The notes under the pieces are model-generated. The model worked only from the letters and a program-made list of their open reading frames with translations. It searched no databases and had not been told where the DNA came from. This document shows positions 22,276-34,301 of a stretch of DNA of 64,000 bases, piece by piece. A program made the translations under genes and the position numbers. Source of the stretch: Cladocopium goreaui. Taxonomy: Eukaryota; Sar; Dinophyceae; Suessiales; Symbiodiniaceae. The number at the start of each line of letters is the position of its first letter. Position 1 is the first letter of the stretch. The stretch lies in assembly GCA_947184155.2 (NCBI GenBank), contig CAMXCT020001512.1:62001-126000 (forward strand), written 5' to 3'.

Positions 22276-23777
22276 ATTCTTACTTGTCGGCATCTTTGTT
22301 GGGTACTACTGTACTACAATATGACACGAACGACATCCTGGTTTGCCATGGAATCTGCCGGCAGTTCTGTTTGGGGTATTTGAGAGGATGGGATTAGAGC
22401 AATGACATAAACCAGCCATGTAGATTGATGGTTTATACCACCCAGTCATGGCAATTTTTGTGGGATGGTGGATCTAAAATTTTGGGATGGTCTGGTGGAT
22501 CCTATTACCTATTGCTTTACCAACATTCGTAGACTTTGGGATTCTTCGAAACGGCTCACGGAAACCACTACCACTACCGTATCGTCGGATTGGATCAATG
22601 CTCATTCCTGATTTTGTTCAGGAATATATTATATGGGGATTCCAGTAGCTACACAATTCCATACTGGAGAATGTAAGTATCATGGGATCTTCCATACATG
22701 GTAATCTTATTATATATCTTATCCCTCTAGTTTCCCTAGTACTGCCCAAATGGGATATAGCCATATATGGAGGTTTCCTGAAATGGAGTACCCATAGTCA
22801 TCATCCATTTTAGTGGCTGGGAGAACTTCCATGAAAAAGTCACCATCCGGTACCCCCATGACTATGAAAACCCCTATATAGCCTACAAGGTAGTGCTCCC
22901 CAAGTTATGTTTGTTGGTTTATAATCCCATTAACTAGTCCGATATATCACCAACAAAAACCATAGTTGTTGGAGTTATTTGCACCAACTGAACGCTATCG
23001 TAGCCGGGGGCACCACCTTGTAGCATATAATGGAGGTTGTTTCCCAGGTTTTTGTCTTCGCTTGTCTTCCTCCAACTGGCCATTGGGGAAAAAAACCGAC
23101 CACTGAATCGTGGCTGTCGAGACACGAATGGATCTTGACGAATGGATCATCTCAATTTTTGATTGATCATGGAAGGCCATGTGCCAGAAATGGGGCTGGT
23201 TTAATTACCACCAGTTTTTTTGGTTAGATTCTTTGAATGGTGGAACTGATTGTCTCAACCGGTGATTCACGTTGTTATTTTCAAACAACCCCCTTAGTGG
23301 AATTCAGAAATGAGGCTTTTTGGTGCTTAGAATCCCTTCGATGGCTGGCCAGTTGCTTCCAAGTTGCCACGATGACATGAATAGATCGGTTGTTTTCCTG
23401 TGACTTCGATGGGAATTTCGCCATCAAGAAGTGGGGAAAAGATAGGGAAACGGATGGAAACGCAAGAACATGTGGATAGAATATGATATACTATATTAAA
23501 AATAGTTATAATAAGTAATTGTATAATAATAGTTAAAAATATTATATATAATCTCTTTTGTAATTTAAGTTATAGTTGATTTACCTATTAAAAATGGTGG
23601 ATCTTTCCAGTTCGTTTTTGAATGTTTACCAGGCCGGGTAACCAGCATTCAGAAAATGGGAAGAGAATCATAGGACTTGGCCACCAACCAGTTGTTGATT
23701 ATATCCCACTAGACCTCCATATTATGGTTGATTTGATAAATTTGATGCCCCCACCTACAATATTTATCGAATCAGAT

Positions 23778-23901
23778 CTGGGCAAATGATTTCACGACAC
23801 GTCGTTCTCCCGAAACCTGGAAATGATAGTTTTTGGGAATAGGGAAATCATCTCCAACCGGCCGAACTATTCAGGTTAGTGACATATCATCATTTACCCA
23901 G
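23778..23901. mobile_element. MITE-C copy 2
   Basis: Begins CTGGGCAAATGA and ends TCATTTACCCAG. Core contains aaatcatctccaaccggccg and aactattcaggttagtgaca, matching copy 1 with scattered changes. Confidence 0.72.
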
Positions 23902-24299
23902 ATATATGAAATATGTATATAAATAGTTATAAATATGGACTTTGATCTTTGGGAAGCCAAATGACTAACCAGTCAACTCAGCAGGGATATATTGGCAAGT
24001 GTGGGATTAAACCTGGGTAAATGGATCTGAGAAGATAGACGAACGCAACAAACTCCTCTTCACGCTGGGTATCTCAGCGTTGTTGGTGGTTGTTCCAGCC
24101 ATATTTGAGGATACCCCTGCTGAGTTCTTAATATAAGCTATACATGATATGGATATAACCTCTCTATGTATATATATATATATATGGTATTGTATATTCT
24201 ATTTCCCAAAGGTATTGATATCTACTTGTATGCAATATGTTTTTTCCAAGATACAGCATGGATTTCTCGAAGCGATAAGCTGGTCATTCCGTCATTGGG

Positions 24300-25345
24300 G
24301 ATCTGAGGTGAACGACAGACCCTGCAAGATGCCGGCATCCTCTTCAATACCGAGGTCGCCAATGGCATGAAGACCCACTAGACTAGCCATAAAATGATGA
24401 TCCATTGGAATTACTAGCCATTTTTATGTTGGAAATATTGGAATATCCATTGGAAATATTGGAACTGGAATTGGAAATATTGGAAATAATGGCCTGAAAA
24501 TGATCATCCAGTCATCCATTGGAAAGAAATTGGAATTGGAAGTAGCATATGTTCAGTTTTTCAGACGAACTCAATGTATGATGATGGTTTTAATGAATGT
24601 GCACATGGGATGGGGAATCATCCCGTTAACATATCTTTTCTTCGGTGCACATGAATGTTCACGTGGGACGAAAAAGTTTTGTTTTTGGGGATGGTTTCAC
24701 CTCGTGGAGCCAACATGCTCAGGCGACCAAGTTTCGTTCGACGCGATCGTGGAATCAGATGGCAATGGAATGAGACCAGCAGTAAAGTCGTCTAGCAACT
24801 AGCCGCAAAAGATGCCGAAACTTGGACATATCCATTAGATATATTTAGATATGATGTCATGCCGAAAAGTGCAACACCTGGAAATCTAGATTATGATCGA
24901 ACGAAGCACATGATTAAACGAGCTAAACATTGCGGCGTCTTTCAACTCGGCGTCAATGGGGCCAGGTCTGCCATGCATTGATACTTCATTCCCTTAGAGA
25001 CTTCCTCCCCACAATCTGCGTAAAAAAATCCCCATGTTTGAATCTCATGGCATTAGATCTCAGGAAAAAAAACAACCTTATGCTTGGTTCTTGGTTCTAT
25101 TCCCCATTCGTTTGCTGCTTGCTTCAATCTCCTTAAACTTACAATGGCCTTGGGCGTGGCATCTTATTTTGATGATTGAATGATGGTAATCGATGGTAAT
25201 CGCCATCATTCTTGGTTGATATTGTTGATATCCCCATCATTTCCCCTTGTTTTTGCCTGATTCTCCGCGCGGGGTTCCACGGTTTTTTTGCTGCTTTTCT
25301 TGCCCCGTGTTTGTTGCGGCAGGCCACGCAGGCTACGGACTGGTG
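24300..25345. repeat. Long interspersed repeat D, copy 1
   Basis: This segment and 28318-29190 share a colinear chain of similar blocks: cgacagaccctgcaagatgc, gatgatggttttaatgaatg, gggatggggaatcatccc, ggcgtcaatggggcca and ttctattccccattcgtttg. A shorter copy of the first block lies at about 62757-62815. The unit ends near gcaggccacgcaggctacgg, a motif also present at about 58915 and 63580. No intact frame spans it. Identity as a decayed transposon is likely but not shown. Confidence 0.65.
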
Positions 25346-26299
25346 CCCTGGATGGAAGTCTTTTCATCAAGAAAATATTCATCATTTACTTAAATGGTTA
25401 ATGGATATATATATATATTATATGTGTGTGTGTGTAAGGCTTAAAAACCAATGAAGTGTAATGGATAATCCAGTAATTCTTAAGTCTTTTCATTTACGGA
25501 TTTAGTGAAGCGAAGCATTTGCTAACAGTTATGGATATATAATGGTAAACATAGTTTACAAGCCATGATGTAGTGTAACCATAAATAATGAAACATCATG
25601 TGATATCATTTATGATACAATCATAAGTTTCCATTTATAAAGAATAGCTATATAACTTGCGACATGATCATTTATGGATAAACCAGTGAATCCATTACTG
25701 TATAATCATGTATCGATTTCATAATGTTTAACCACTCAAAATTGAGATGTAAATTGTCCATATATGGTGTATGATGAGGAGTTTTATGTCATTTATGGAT
25801 CATAGATGATTATAGTAGATCTAAGCATTCAAAATTTGAACTACTGGTTTCTGATGGTTTCTGAATGGGATATTGGTGGCATATGAATGGTTTATTAATG
25901 GAATATGAATGGGATAATCATGGGATATTGATGGCTTCTTGATTGCAATACAATTGACAAATGATTGTTTGAATTGCAGAAGGGCAGTGGGAGAGTATCG
26001 CCACTTTAAGCATCCAATATCTTGTTGAATAGTCTAGCAATTGGGATTTCACCATTCAGAGGTTGAACCACTCAAAATTGGGATATAATTGATAAATGAT
26101 AGGTTGATAATTGGGATATAATTGGGATATAATTGCTGTGAATGGCGAACCTAAAGAAAATGCACGCCGCTGCAAGCAGTTTTGGCAAACGCACGTCTGC
26201 CCAGGACTCCTTTGGCATCAAAGAACATAGCGGATCTACACATAACTATTCGTGTATATTGTTTAAAGATATTTGAATATATACATATATATATATAAT

Positions 26300-26800
26300 A
26301 ATCCCTTCTTCCTATTACTAAACCCCCTCCAAATACTAAAAACTAGTGTCCATCTCCAATTTTTGAAAATTTCAGATTGGCCAATTTGATTTTTAATTGA
26401 TCCCCTTTAGAAAACAATTTAAAAATCAACGTACCATTTGTGGGTTTCCCCCCTTAATACTAAAAACTAGTCAACCCCGGGGTGTTTAGTATTAGGGGGA
26501 AGCTTCGAAATCCCATGTTTTGCAATATTTTAATTGCGTTATATAAAGAAATTTAAGTGATTTTGAGATCGGAAAAAATAGTTTTTATTATTAAGGGTTT
26601 TAATTTAGTATTAGGGGGGAAGCTTCGAAATCCCATGTTTGGCAATATTTTAATTGCGTTATATAAAGAAATTTAATTCATTTTAATCCCTTCCTCCATT
26701 ATAATGCATGAATAACATGACTTCGATTTGGTTCCCCAATAATAAATACCACCCTAATGCTAAAAACTACTTGTATTGTTTATTATTAGGGGGGACGTGA
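26300..26800. repeat. TTTAGTATTAGGGGG repeat cluster
   Basis: The direct repeat tagtattagggggaagcttc with its following ~65 bp (ending tatataaagaaatttaa) occurs twice, at about 26486 and 26607. Flanking it are inverted matches such as cccttaatactaaaaactag and caccctaatgctaaaaacta against gtttattattagggggga. The arrangement suggests a nested or partly duplicated short TIR element. Confidence 0.6.
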
Positions 26801-27152
26801 AGGGATGATATGTATTATATCTATATGCTGTGGATGCGTCTGAGGTGTGCAGGATCTAATCAGGCCCAACTTCACGGCCATGTCTTTTTTGTGTGAACTG
26901 CTGTGATTTGATGGGGATTTCTCTGGTTTTTGGTGGGAAAATTTACAGGACCCCCCGCGGTTTTTTTGGAGTTACCCTCTGGTAAGGGACATTGGTCGCT
27001 TGTGACCCTAATCACTGTTTCTACGTTTTGAAGTAAAAAAGATAGGGTCACAAGTGACCAGGTGTGCTCGAAGTCCCACAAATGCCACACGAAAATGGTG
27101 CGGCCCCTTTGTGGTCGCCTGTGACCCTATTCGTGCCCGAAGCATGATTTTT

Positions 27153-27620
27153 GGAGGAAGTCTCGCAGAAAAGCTTCGTTTTTGAGTTTCGTAGCTTCAT
27201 TTTTGAAGGAAGTCTCGCAGAAAAGCTTCGTTTTTGAGTTTCGCAGCTTCACTTTTGAAGGAAGTCTCGCAGGAAAGCTTCGTTGTAGAGCTTCGAAGCA
27301 TCATTTTTGAAGGAAGTCTCGCAGAAAAGCGTCGCTTTAGACCTTCGAAGCTTCATTTTTGAAGGAAGTCTCGCAGAAAAGCTTCGTTTTAGAGCTTCGA
27401 AGCTTCATTTTTGGAGGAAGTCTCGCAGAAAAGCTTCGTTTTTGAGTTTCGCAGCTTCATTTTTGAAGGAAGTCTCGCAGAAAAGCTTCGTTGTAGAGCT
27501 TCGAAGCATCATTTTTGAAGGAAGTCTCGCAGAAAAGCGTCGTTTTAGACCTTCGAAGCTTCATTTTTGAAGGAAGTCTCGCAGAAAAGCTTCGTTTTAG
27601 AGCTTCGAATATGGATGAAT
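27153..27620. repeat. 52-bp minisatellite, nine units, with higher-order structure
   Basis: The anchor GAAGGAAGTCTCGCAG recurs at 27153, 27205, 27257, 27309, 27361, 27413, 27465, 27517 and 27569, an exact 52-bp step each time. Variants in the unit follow an order of four that is itself repeated: units at 27205-27412 match those at 27413-27620 in sequence of variants. A degenerate further unit ends near 27700. Open frames through it arise because 52 is not a multiple of three. Confidence 0.92.
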
Positions 27621-27737
27621 TACCCATTGATTTACATAGCTTCATATTATGCTTCGAAGATTTTCCATTTCGCTATGTCTCGCAGAAAAGCTTCGTTTAA
27701 GGGCTTCGAAGCTACATGATGGGTATCTAAACCTCTA

Positions 27738-27870
27738 TCTATCTATCTATCTAATCTATCTATCTCTATCTATCTATCTCTCTCTATCTATCTTGCTTAT
27801 CTCATGATCTATCCTATCTATCTGATCTCTCTCTATATCTATCTATCTCTCTCGCTCTCCCTTTCTATCT
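27738..27870. repeat. (CTAT)n microsatellite
   Basis: Imperfect tetranucleotide tract tctatctatctatct with CT-rich interruptions, directly after the 52-bp minisatellite. Confidence 0.9.
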
Positions 27871-28317
27871 TGTTATCGCTGTATCTCTTTACCTCAACTT
27901 CTAAAAACGGTCCGAACATGGTGTGTTTTGTACATGTTGCTCTATCTCTCCATCTCAACTGCTAAAGGCGGTCCGAACATGTTGGTTTTTGTGCATGTTG
28001 ACTTCGAAATGGACGTCACGCCACAACGGCGTCAATTTTGTATTTCTCATCTGGGCAGCTGGCTCCGCGCCCGCCGCTGTAGCGAGCTTACTTGTCGACC
28101 CTCCGGAGCCACAAGGCATTGGAAAACACTACCTTTTGGCTCCTCTGCATCTTCTTTCTTCTGACTCGTTCTCTTCTCTGATTCTCTCTGCCTCTTCCCA
28201 TCTCTGCTTTTCATCTGCCCATATTGTCGGAAGTTTGATTTCGAAACTTCCTTCGATAATGCTCAAAATCCCTAGATTTCTCTTCAGCCAGATCGCAGCC
28301 AGATCCACAGACCATCC

Positions 28318-29190
28318 TCTGAGGTGAGCGACAGACCCTGCAAAATGCCGGCATCCTCTTCAACACCGAGGTCGTGTCGTGATGGGAAGAACGGGACGCG
28401 TTCTGCCTGGCTTTGGCTCCATTTTTTCAGATGATCCATAGCTTCCATGGCTCCATTGGAGGTACCATAAATTTCAGAAAAAACTACTCTAATGATGATG
28501 GTTTTAATGAATGTTTATGGGATGGGGAATCATCCCAACATGTGAAACTTCATGAACTCAATGAGTTGTGAATCGCTCTGATTTCATGAGCAATGTCCTG
28601 GGAGTGTTTTTGGAGATGGCTTCACCTAGCAAAGTGTTGTTCAGAGAGATGCCTGCGATCATGGATGCCATGGCAACGGAAGCACACCATTGGCAATCAT
28701 GTGGGTAAAACAGTGTCATAAGCCATCCCATATCCCCAGTCATCACCATTTTGGCGGTATAAATCCTTTCCAGTCATGGGTGGTTTATTGAACCATTGTT
28801 TTACCCACAATAAAGTCACCCGAAAAGTGACACACCTGGAAATCTCCAGCTTTTGGAGGCGTCAATGGGGCCATCTCCATTGTCAGGTCCGTGGCCATGC
28901 GATCCACAATCTCTGCCAGCATCGTCGATACTTCGATGCCCTTAGATACTACCCCCCAGAATCTGCGGAAAAACATCACCAAAAAATTGGATACACAGGT
29001 ACCGTTGGGCATTCTCTAACCTTTATGTTTGGTTCTATTCCCCATTCGTTTGCTACTTGGTTCAATCTCTTTCCAGTGACCATTTTTGCGTGTAACATTT
29101 TATTGTGGTTAAATCATTATGGTTAAATCAAGGTAAATCGCCATTGTTGTTGCTTTATACCCCCACAATTTCCCCATTTGACGGTTCATA
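28318..29190. repeat. Long interspersed repeat D, copy 2 (left flank of the giant element)
   Basis: Colinear with 24300-25345 through the blocks cgacagaccctgcaaaatgc, gatgatggttttaatgaatg, gggatggggaatcatccc, ggcgtcaatggggcca and ttctattccccattcgtttg. It ends about 65 bp before the left terminal inverted repeat of the 29.5 kb element. The right flank of that element (58740-58975) matches the distal part of the same unit, which suggests insertion into a copy of repeat D. Confidence 0.6.
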
Positions 29191-29254
29191 ATGCTCAAAT
29201 GTTGGTACTTAAGTGACCCAAAAACAACATGTTTTTCAATTATGATTGAATTAT

Positions 29255-29611
29255 ATCAAAGGGGCTATTAAAAATGACTCTGATTTTTTTTTGACCCTGA
29301 AAACTTGGGAAAATTATAATCTTACGTCGGCTGCAAATATTATCCTGGAGTTATTAATCTAAGGACTGTTTTTGAATATTTTCTAAACAACATCATCAAA
29401 CCATGCCTGCATTATAACTGAACATAATATTATGTTGTAGCCAGATAGAATGCCAGATAGAATGCCAGATAGAATGCCAGGAGATATGTCAGATAGAATG
29501 CCAGAAGATTTGCAAGTAACAAAATGGATGAATGTCATGGTGGGGATCACACGAAGTAAAGTAATTTATGTTTTGGAGTTGGTCTGAAGGCCACCTAGTA
29601 TACTGACACCC
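29255..29611 (+). repeat. Left terminal inverted repeat of the giant element
   Basis: Outer ~175 bp match the right end with only two or three differences (for example gaccctgaaa against gactctgaaa). It is then interrupted by four tandem copies of ccagatagaatg (about 29441-29502) that the right copy lacks, and closes with the shared block ggccacctagtatactgaca near 29590-29611. Confidence 0.88.
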
Positions 29612-29876
29612 GTTACCCACCCCCCTCGTGAAGGTCAGGTCATAGAGAGGCAAGGCAAGTCCTGGCGGCACAAAAATTGGTAAAGAAAAAGAAATCTTAA
29701 AATCATGCAACGTCCACTGAGTACTGTGTGCTAGTGCAATCTGTAACAAGTAGGCAAGCAGACGTGAACAGCATTGGCACTGGCTTCTTTTTTGCTTCTT
29801 GGCCCACAGATCTGCAGCCGGTTGGCAGATATCAGATTTCACACGATATCGCACACATTTCGGTCAACTTCAATCA

Positions 29877-30808
29877 TCAAGATTGGTGGCCAAAAATCAG
29901 TTCTTCCATGGTTTCCATCATCAGAGGGTTCTCATCAACGCTGTCAGGGCCCTCAAGATCCAAAACGTAGAAGCCAAGCTGATTGAAAATGATGTCCCCC
30001 GTGCCACCTTACAAACATTTCCGGGCGAACGTGGCCACAAAAACTTTCCCATCAACAAGTAGTGCCGACAAGGGGCTCAGCGCAAACAAAGGACCATTGT
30101 CAAACCACGGGCTGATGCGATGCATTTTGCCACTGATGGGCGCAGTGGAGAGGTACTCAACGTCCTGTCCAAAGTCGCCCAAAGTCCAAAGTTCCATGTC
30201 ATTGATTCAAGCCATTCACTTTCAGTGACTTTAGCCCCCCCGGCCTTGGCATTCAATTTGTTGAGCATGTCCAACGCATCAATGTCATTGTCGCAGATGC
30301 ACTTCACAGTGTCGACTTTCTTCTGGACATGCTTTTGGGTTTCTGCCCAGCAATGCCTGCATGTGATACAACCGGGCACAGTTGAACTTCACACTTGTAA
30401 AATACTTAAGCTGAGCCGCTGTAGGGTGGCGTAATGCTGGATGTTGGCCAAGGGAATCATCTTGCCACTGGTGGAACTCAGCTGCAGGAACTTTAGAAAA
30501 GCACACGTGCCCAAAGAACGGGTGACATCTTCCAAAATTCTTGACTATGGGTGTAGCCAAGAGGCTCTCCAACATCTATCAAAGCATCTCGCTTGGAAAA
30601 GGCGACCACCAGCGCTTCCAGCCTCAACAAGGAATCCCAAATCAGAAATGTCAAGTAAAGGAGTGACAGTCACAGGCACAAAACCTCAGACTAAAAACCA
30701 GACTTAAGCCCAGCGCGTTTCCATTTTGCGCAAGCCGTCCATCTGGTCCAGCTGCATCAGCAAGAGCTGCTGCATGAACTTTTCTGCTTCTTCAAAAGGG
30801 TCGGCCAT
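29877..30808 (-). CDS. Unidentified multi-exon gene next to the left TIR
   Basis: Not recognised. A good start exon at 30808 reads MADPFEEAEKFMQQLLLMQL followed by a charged helix. Downstream protein-like segments on the same strand are WDSLLRLEALVVAFSKRDAL (about 30640-30540), CICDNDIDALDMLNKLNAKA (about 30305-30240), WTLGDFGQDVEYLSTAPISG and LLVDGKVFVATFARK (30190-30012, followed by a GTAAGG donor-like site), and a last exon with GFYVLDLEGPDSVDENP ending in TGA at 29877-29879. The chain requires about four introns, which I placed by eye. It is the gene closest to the left end of the element. Exon structure is uncertain; that these are real coding pieces is fairly likely. Confidence 0.5.
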
Positions 30809-31103
30809 GGTTTCAGCACGTCACGATTTGTCACGAACTCACTGGCACAGCTGGAGCAGCAAAGCGAGAGCAAATCAGTGACAGCATGCCGCGCATGAAC
30901 TCAGGTCATGTTGAATGCATGTGACAGAATGTGAAAAACACTGGCCCGTGAATCTGACTTATCGATTTGCACAATTGCGAAACACCGCTAAACCACCTCA
31001 TGAAAGCTAAGTCACCTCATGAAAGCTAAGTCACCTCATGAGAGCCTTAGCGTGTCAGCGATAAACGAAAAAGCGATGCTTTTCCCAACCCTTTAGCCGC
31101 AAA

Positions 31104-34100
31104 TCATCCAATGGGCGCCATCAACCGGTGCATTCTGTACAAGTTCCCCCTTTTTGTGGATGAGAGGTTGAGGCCAGTGACATCTATCTTGTGCACATCC
31201 ATCAGGTGATCGTAGACACTGAAAGGGATCAGCAAACTGGCCGCGTCACTGTCTTCCTCTTGCTCTGGCTGAAAATCCCAAGCCAAAATCTTCGAAGCGG
31301 GCTGCATAACCGAAGGAAGAACTTGAGTTTCACACAATGAAATCTCGCCAGAGGGGACCCAACCGCCGAAGATGTCCAAAATCTTCTTCTTACGACCGGC
31401 CTTGAAATTTGCTTCTGGTGTTCGCAATGGGTGGTACCATGCAAACCTTAGCTGCGCTTCACGTTCAGGATATGTTTAAGGTGAAACACCAAAGGGTAAC
31501 AACATGAAAAAATTGTAGATCACGGGAGCCAAGAGGCAGTCCATGGTCATCGCCATTGTGCTGAATGAGCTCCACAAGCACCCCAAGAACGATGGGCAAA
31601 ATCTTGTCATCCTTTCCCGCCACCACAACAAAATCTCCAGGACTGACATAGGCCTTTTGAGCGGGTACCCGGGACTCCGGCGCGCCGGTGACAGTGACAA
31701 GACTGTCTTGAGGTAGGTGCCCAATATCTGCACCCATTGAAATTTGATAATAGACATCCTCTGGAACATCAATGGGTTGGGGCTCACGGATCACAAGCTG
31801 GGTTGGCCCCAAGTGGGCGCTCCTCATGTCAGAAATCATGGTGTCCTTAGCCCATCAAATTCAAACTCAAGTTTTCATCAAATTCAAGATTCACATTCAA
31901 AACAGCTTGATGATCCTGCCAAAAAGAATTTCAGGACAAGTTTCCAAAGATGGCCCAGGATCCATGCCTTCCAAATAGGCTCGAAGCTCAGAAAGCTGTT
32001 GGCGTGGGCGTTGGCCCGATGCAGCCAAAGCGCTTTCCTTGAGTCATGTTTGGCAGCCACATTCCATAAAACCATCAAGTGCAGTGAGGCCACCCATAAA
32101 ATTATCTGACAACTTCCGAGCTTCAAGCTTGTCCAAGAAGTTCAAATGTTTCGCTGCAGCCGCCTCCCCAAATTTGTGTTCCACCAGCGGGGGCTTTGCC
32201 AATGCAAACATAGCGATGCGGTCGTGGTCAACCAACAAGCGGGGTGTGGACCAACTTTCATCTGATACATACTGCTTCCACTTCACCCACATGCCCATGT
32301 TGTCGACATAGAGGCTGAGGGCGTGAATGTTTCGGTACCGATGAAACTCGATGCCGTAGATTTGCCTGAGAACCGTAAAATCATAGCAGGATCCGTGGTG
32401 ACTCCAGTTCATACTGAATGCTTTTAAGGACTGCTTGGAAACGTCCTTCATCTCGCTGAGGGTGTAGTAGGAGCGGCCTCGCAAGCTGCAAATGAGCCGT
32501 GAAAAAAACCGGTCGAGCCCACCGTGGGTGTGTCCCACTAGGGGATACTGCCACTGGATTTCCCGAAGAGCCGTGCCCCTCAATGAAGCAAGCAGCCAGA
32601 TTCCCCAACTGACGTTTGTTGAGTTCTTTGTTTCCTTTGGCGTGTTGTCCGCCCCAATGAACAATGTCGATGGTAGCTTTCCTTCTTTGCAAGCAGTTCG
32701 ATGTAGTTGGCGTGTCAAGATGGTTGATTGCATGTTGGCCCCATGTGGGTGGTCTTCGAAAGTGGTAGTCAGGCAGAACTCATCCTCCCCTCGGGAAAAA
32801 GAAGACAGGGTCAAAGTGTCAACTCTTCTGCCTCTTGACACATGACAATGGTTCAAATGTTCAATTGAAAAAACTTATCCAAGATACGCTTTGGGCCCGC
32901 ATAATGCACACCCACCACGCCAACAACAAAGCGCTCCCCCTGTTTGAACAACTGGGTGGCCAGCCTTGGCGGTGTTTTTGCTGAAACTCAAATTCAAACT
33001 ATAACGCTCTTTTGCTAAAACTCAAATTCAAATCTACATAAAGCAAACAAACAATGCAATTGCTCTGGGGAACATGTCGTGGACACTGGGCAGAATGGTC
33101 TTGTTCTGGTCACATTTGTCAATGGACAAATACCTGCACGGCCCAAATCATCACTTTGACAAAACATTTCGAAATCAAATTCACCAGATGCAGCACGGTT
33201 TAAACATGAACCATGCGTATCCTGAGCCGGTCACCAATCCTCACCGCTTCTTCTGCACATTTCTTGATACCGCGCGATGGACAGTCTCTGCGCTGCCTGG
33301 AATGCGTAATGCTTTCCTGCGCAGTGTCATTGACAATCACTGAATCTTTGGTATCTGCAACCCACTTGTCACAATCACACTGAATGTTGTTGAGAACACT
33401 GCTGTTGGCTCTTGACATGTTCAATTACTTAGAGGACCTGTCCTAGGCGCTTCCGAATGGCCATCACAATCTCAGTGTCGCTTCTCGGGGTCTGGTCCAA
33501 CAAGTTCTTGAGGAAGGTGCAAGCAGAGCACGCTGTGAACATTGATTCCTTCCACGCATCGCACACTATAAACTTTTTTCAGAATGTCACATCGTGTGAG
33601 ATAAGACTGTGAATCCTAATTAAAGGCAAGAATCGGATTTGGCGATGCGAACCCATGGCAGTTCATTGGTCCATGCCTTGCGGAATGTCGATAGATCTGC
33701 AGGCTTGCCCTCCAAGTGCCCCAAATCTTGGCCAGACCTGATGTGCTGTCCCAGGCTGGAAATTGATATCAAATCAGGGCCTCACGTTTCAAAACTCATT
33801 GAAACTGGATTCAATCATAAAAGGCCGAGGTTCCTCTCAAACTCGTACTGCGAGTGGTAAAAGAATTTTCTGCCAGCAGGAAGAAAAATTTGAAGACTCA
33901 TGGGTGATCGCTCACCGTGGGTTTCGGCATAGGTTTCCAGCCAGCTTCTGCAGTCCAAGTATCGAAGGGCTTTTGGGGTGTTCCTGATAGAAAGCCAGGT
34001 CATGCTATCCCTTCGCCAGATGTTCATCACACCCTGGTTGATCTTGTTCCGCACGTTCTGTAAAGTGCCAGCAGAAACCCTTGTCAGTTTCTGAAATGCT

Positions 34101-34301
34101 CGGCTGCAAACCCTGATCCCAGCAAACTTGAACTCTCCATTGCTCTCCTTCATCATGTCCAGCAACACCTGCAACCGCTTGTCGCGGGGCAGGCTGCACC
34201 AAAGCATGCGCCAATTCCTCGACATTGATGACACATGATGAAACCAGTGCAGGCATGACATCTAATTCATCCAATTCAATGTCAAAACGGTTGCAAGCCA
34301 A
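31104..34301 (-). CDS. DUF7869-family protein, many exons; candidate transposase
   Basis: Exons read on the minus strand, in order: 34192-33830 with FAGIRVCSRAFQKLTRVSAG and SLQIFLPAGRKFFYHSQYEF; 33710-33610 with DLSTFRKAWTNELPWVRIAK; 33550-33430 with SDTEIVMAIRKRLGQ; 33345-33230 with AGKHYAFQAAQRLSIARYQE; 33140-33055 with SIDKCDQNKTILPSVHDMFP; 32970-32880 with GERFVVGVVGVHYAGPKRIL; 32835-31897 with GADNTPKETKN (Asp near 32649) and VGHTHGGLDRFFSRL (Asp near 32514); then 31840-31480 and 31427-31104 with NFKAGRKKKILDIFGGW, ending TGA. This matches my recollection of the large dinoflagellate family carrying a DUF7869 domain. The spaced aspartates (IDKCDQ, ADNT, HTHxxxD) look like an RNase H-fold DDE/D core; transposase function is inference. 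An in-frame TGA at 32044-32046 interrupts the main exon. The true start is not identified. Confidence 0.72.
32044..32046 (-). pseudogene. In-frame TGA within the DUF7869 main exon
   Basis: The main exon reads ...GFMECGCQT, then TGA, then continues in the same frame with LKESALAASGQRPRQQ and SELRAYLEGMDPGPSLE up to a stop near 31898. The continuation is clearly protein-like, so the TGA is probably a nonsense change (CGA to TGA would suffice) or a readthrough site, not the natural end. An intron hiding it is less likely because frame is kept on both sides. Confidence 0.5.

Larger units (their letters stand above)
8143..29254. other. Gene-free AT-rich block made of short palindromic repeats
   Basis: About 21 kb in which I see no convincing coding exon on either strand; open frames here are short, low in complexity and overlap repeats. 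The block is filled with MITE-like families A (ends TACCCTCTGGTAA), B (ends CTGGTTGGTGGTTTGG) and C (ends CTGGGTAAAT), plus ATGGTTAATC-type simple repeats, TATA-rich runs and minisatellites. The individual elements are listed separately. The stretches between them are AT-rich unique or highly decayed repeat DNA in which nothing else could be supported. Confidence 0.8.

Noticed and set aside
27307-27700. Open frames through the 52-bp minisatellite
   Set aside because: The repeat has few stops and the 52-bp step rotates the frame, producing repeated KEVSQKS-type peptides; no unique coding sequence.
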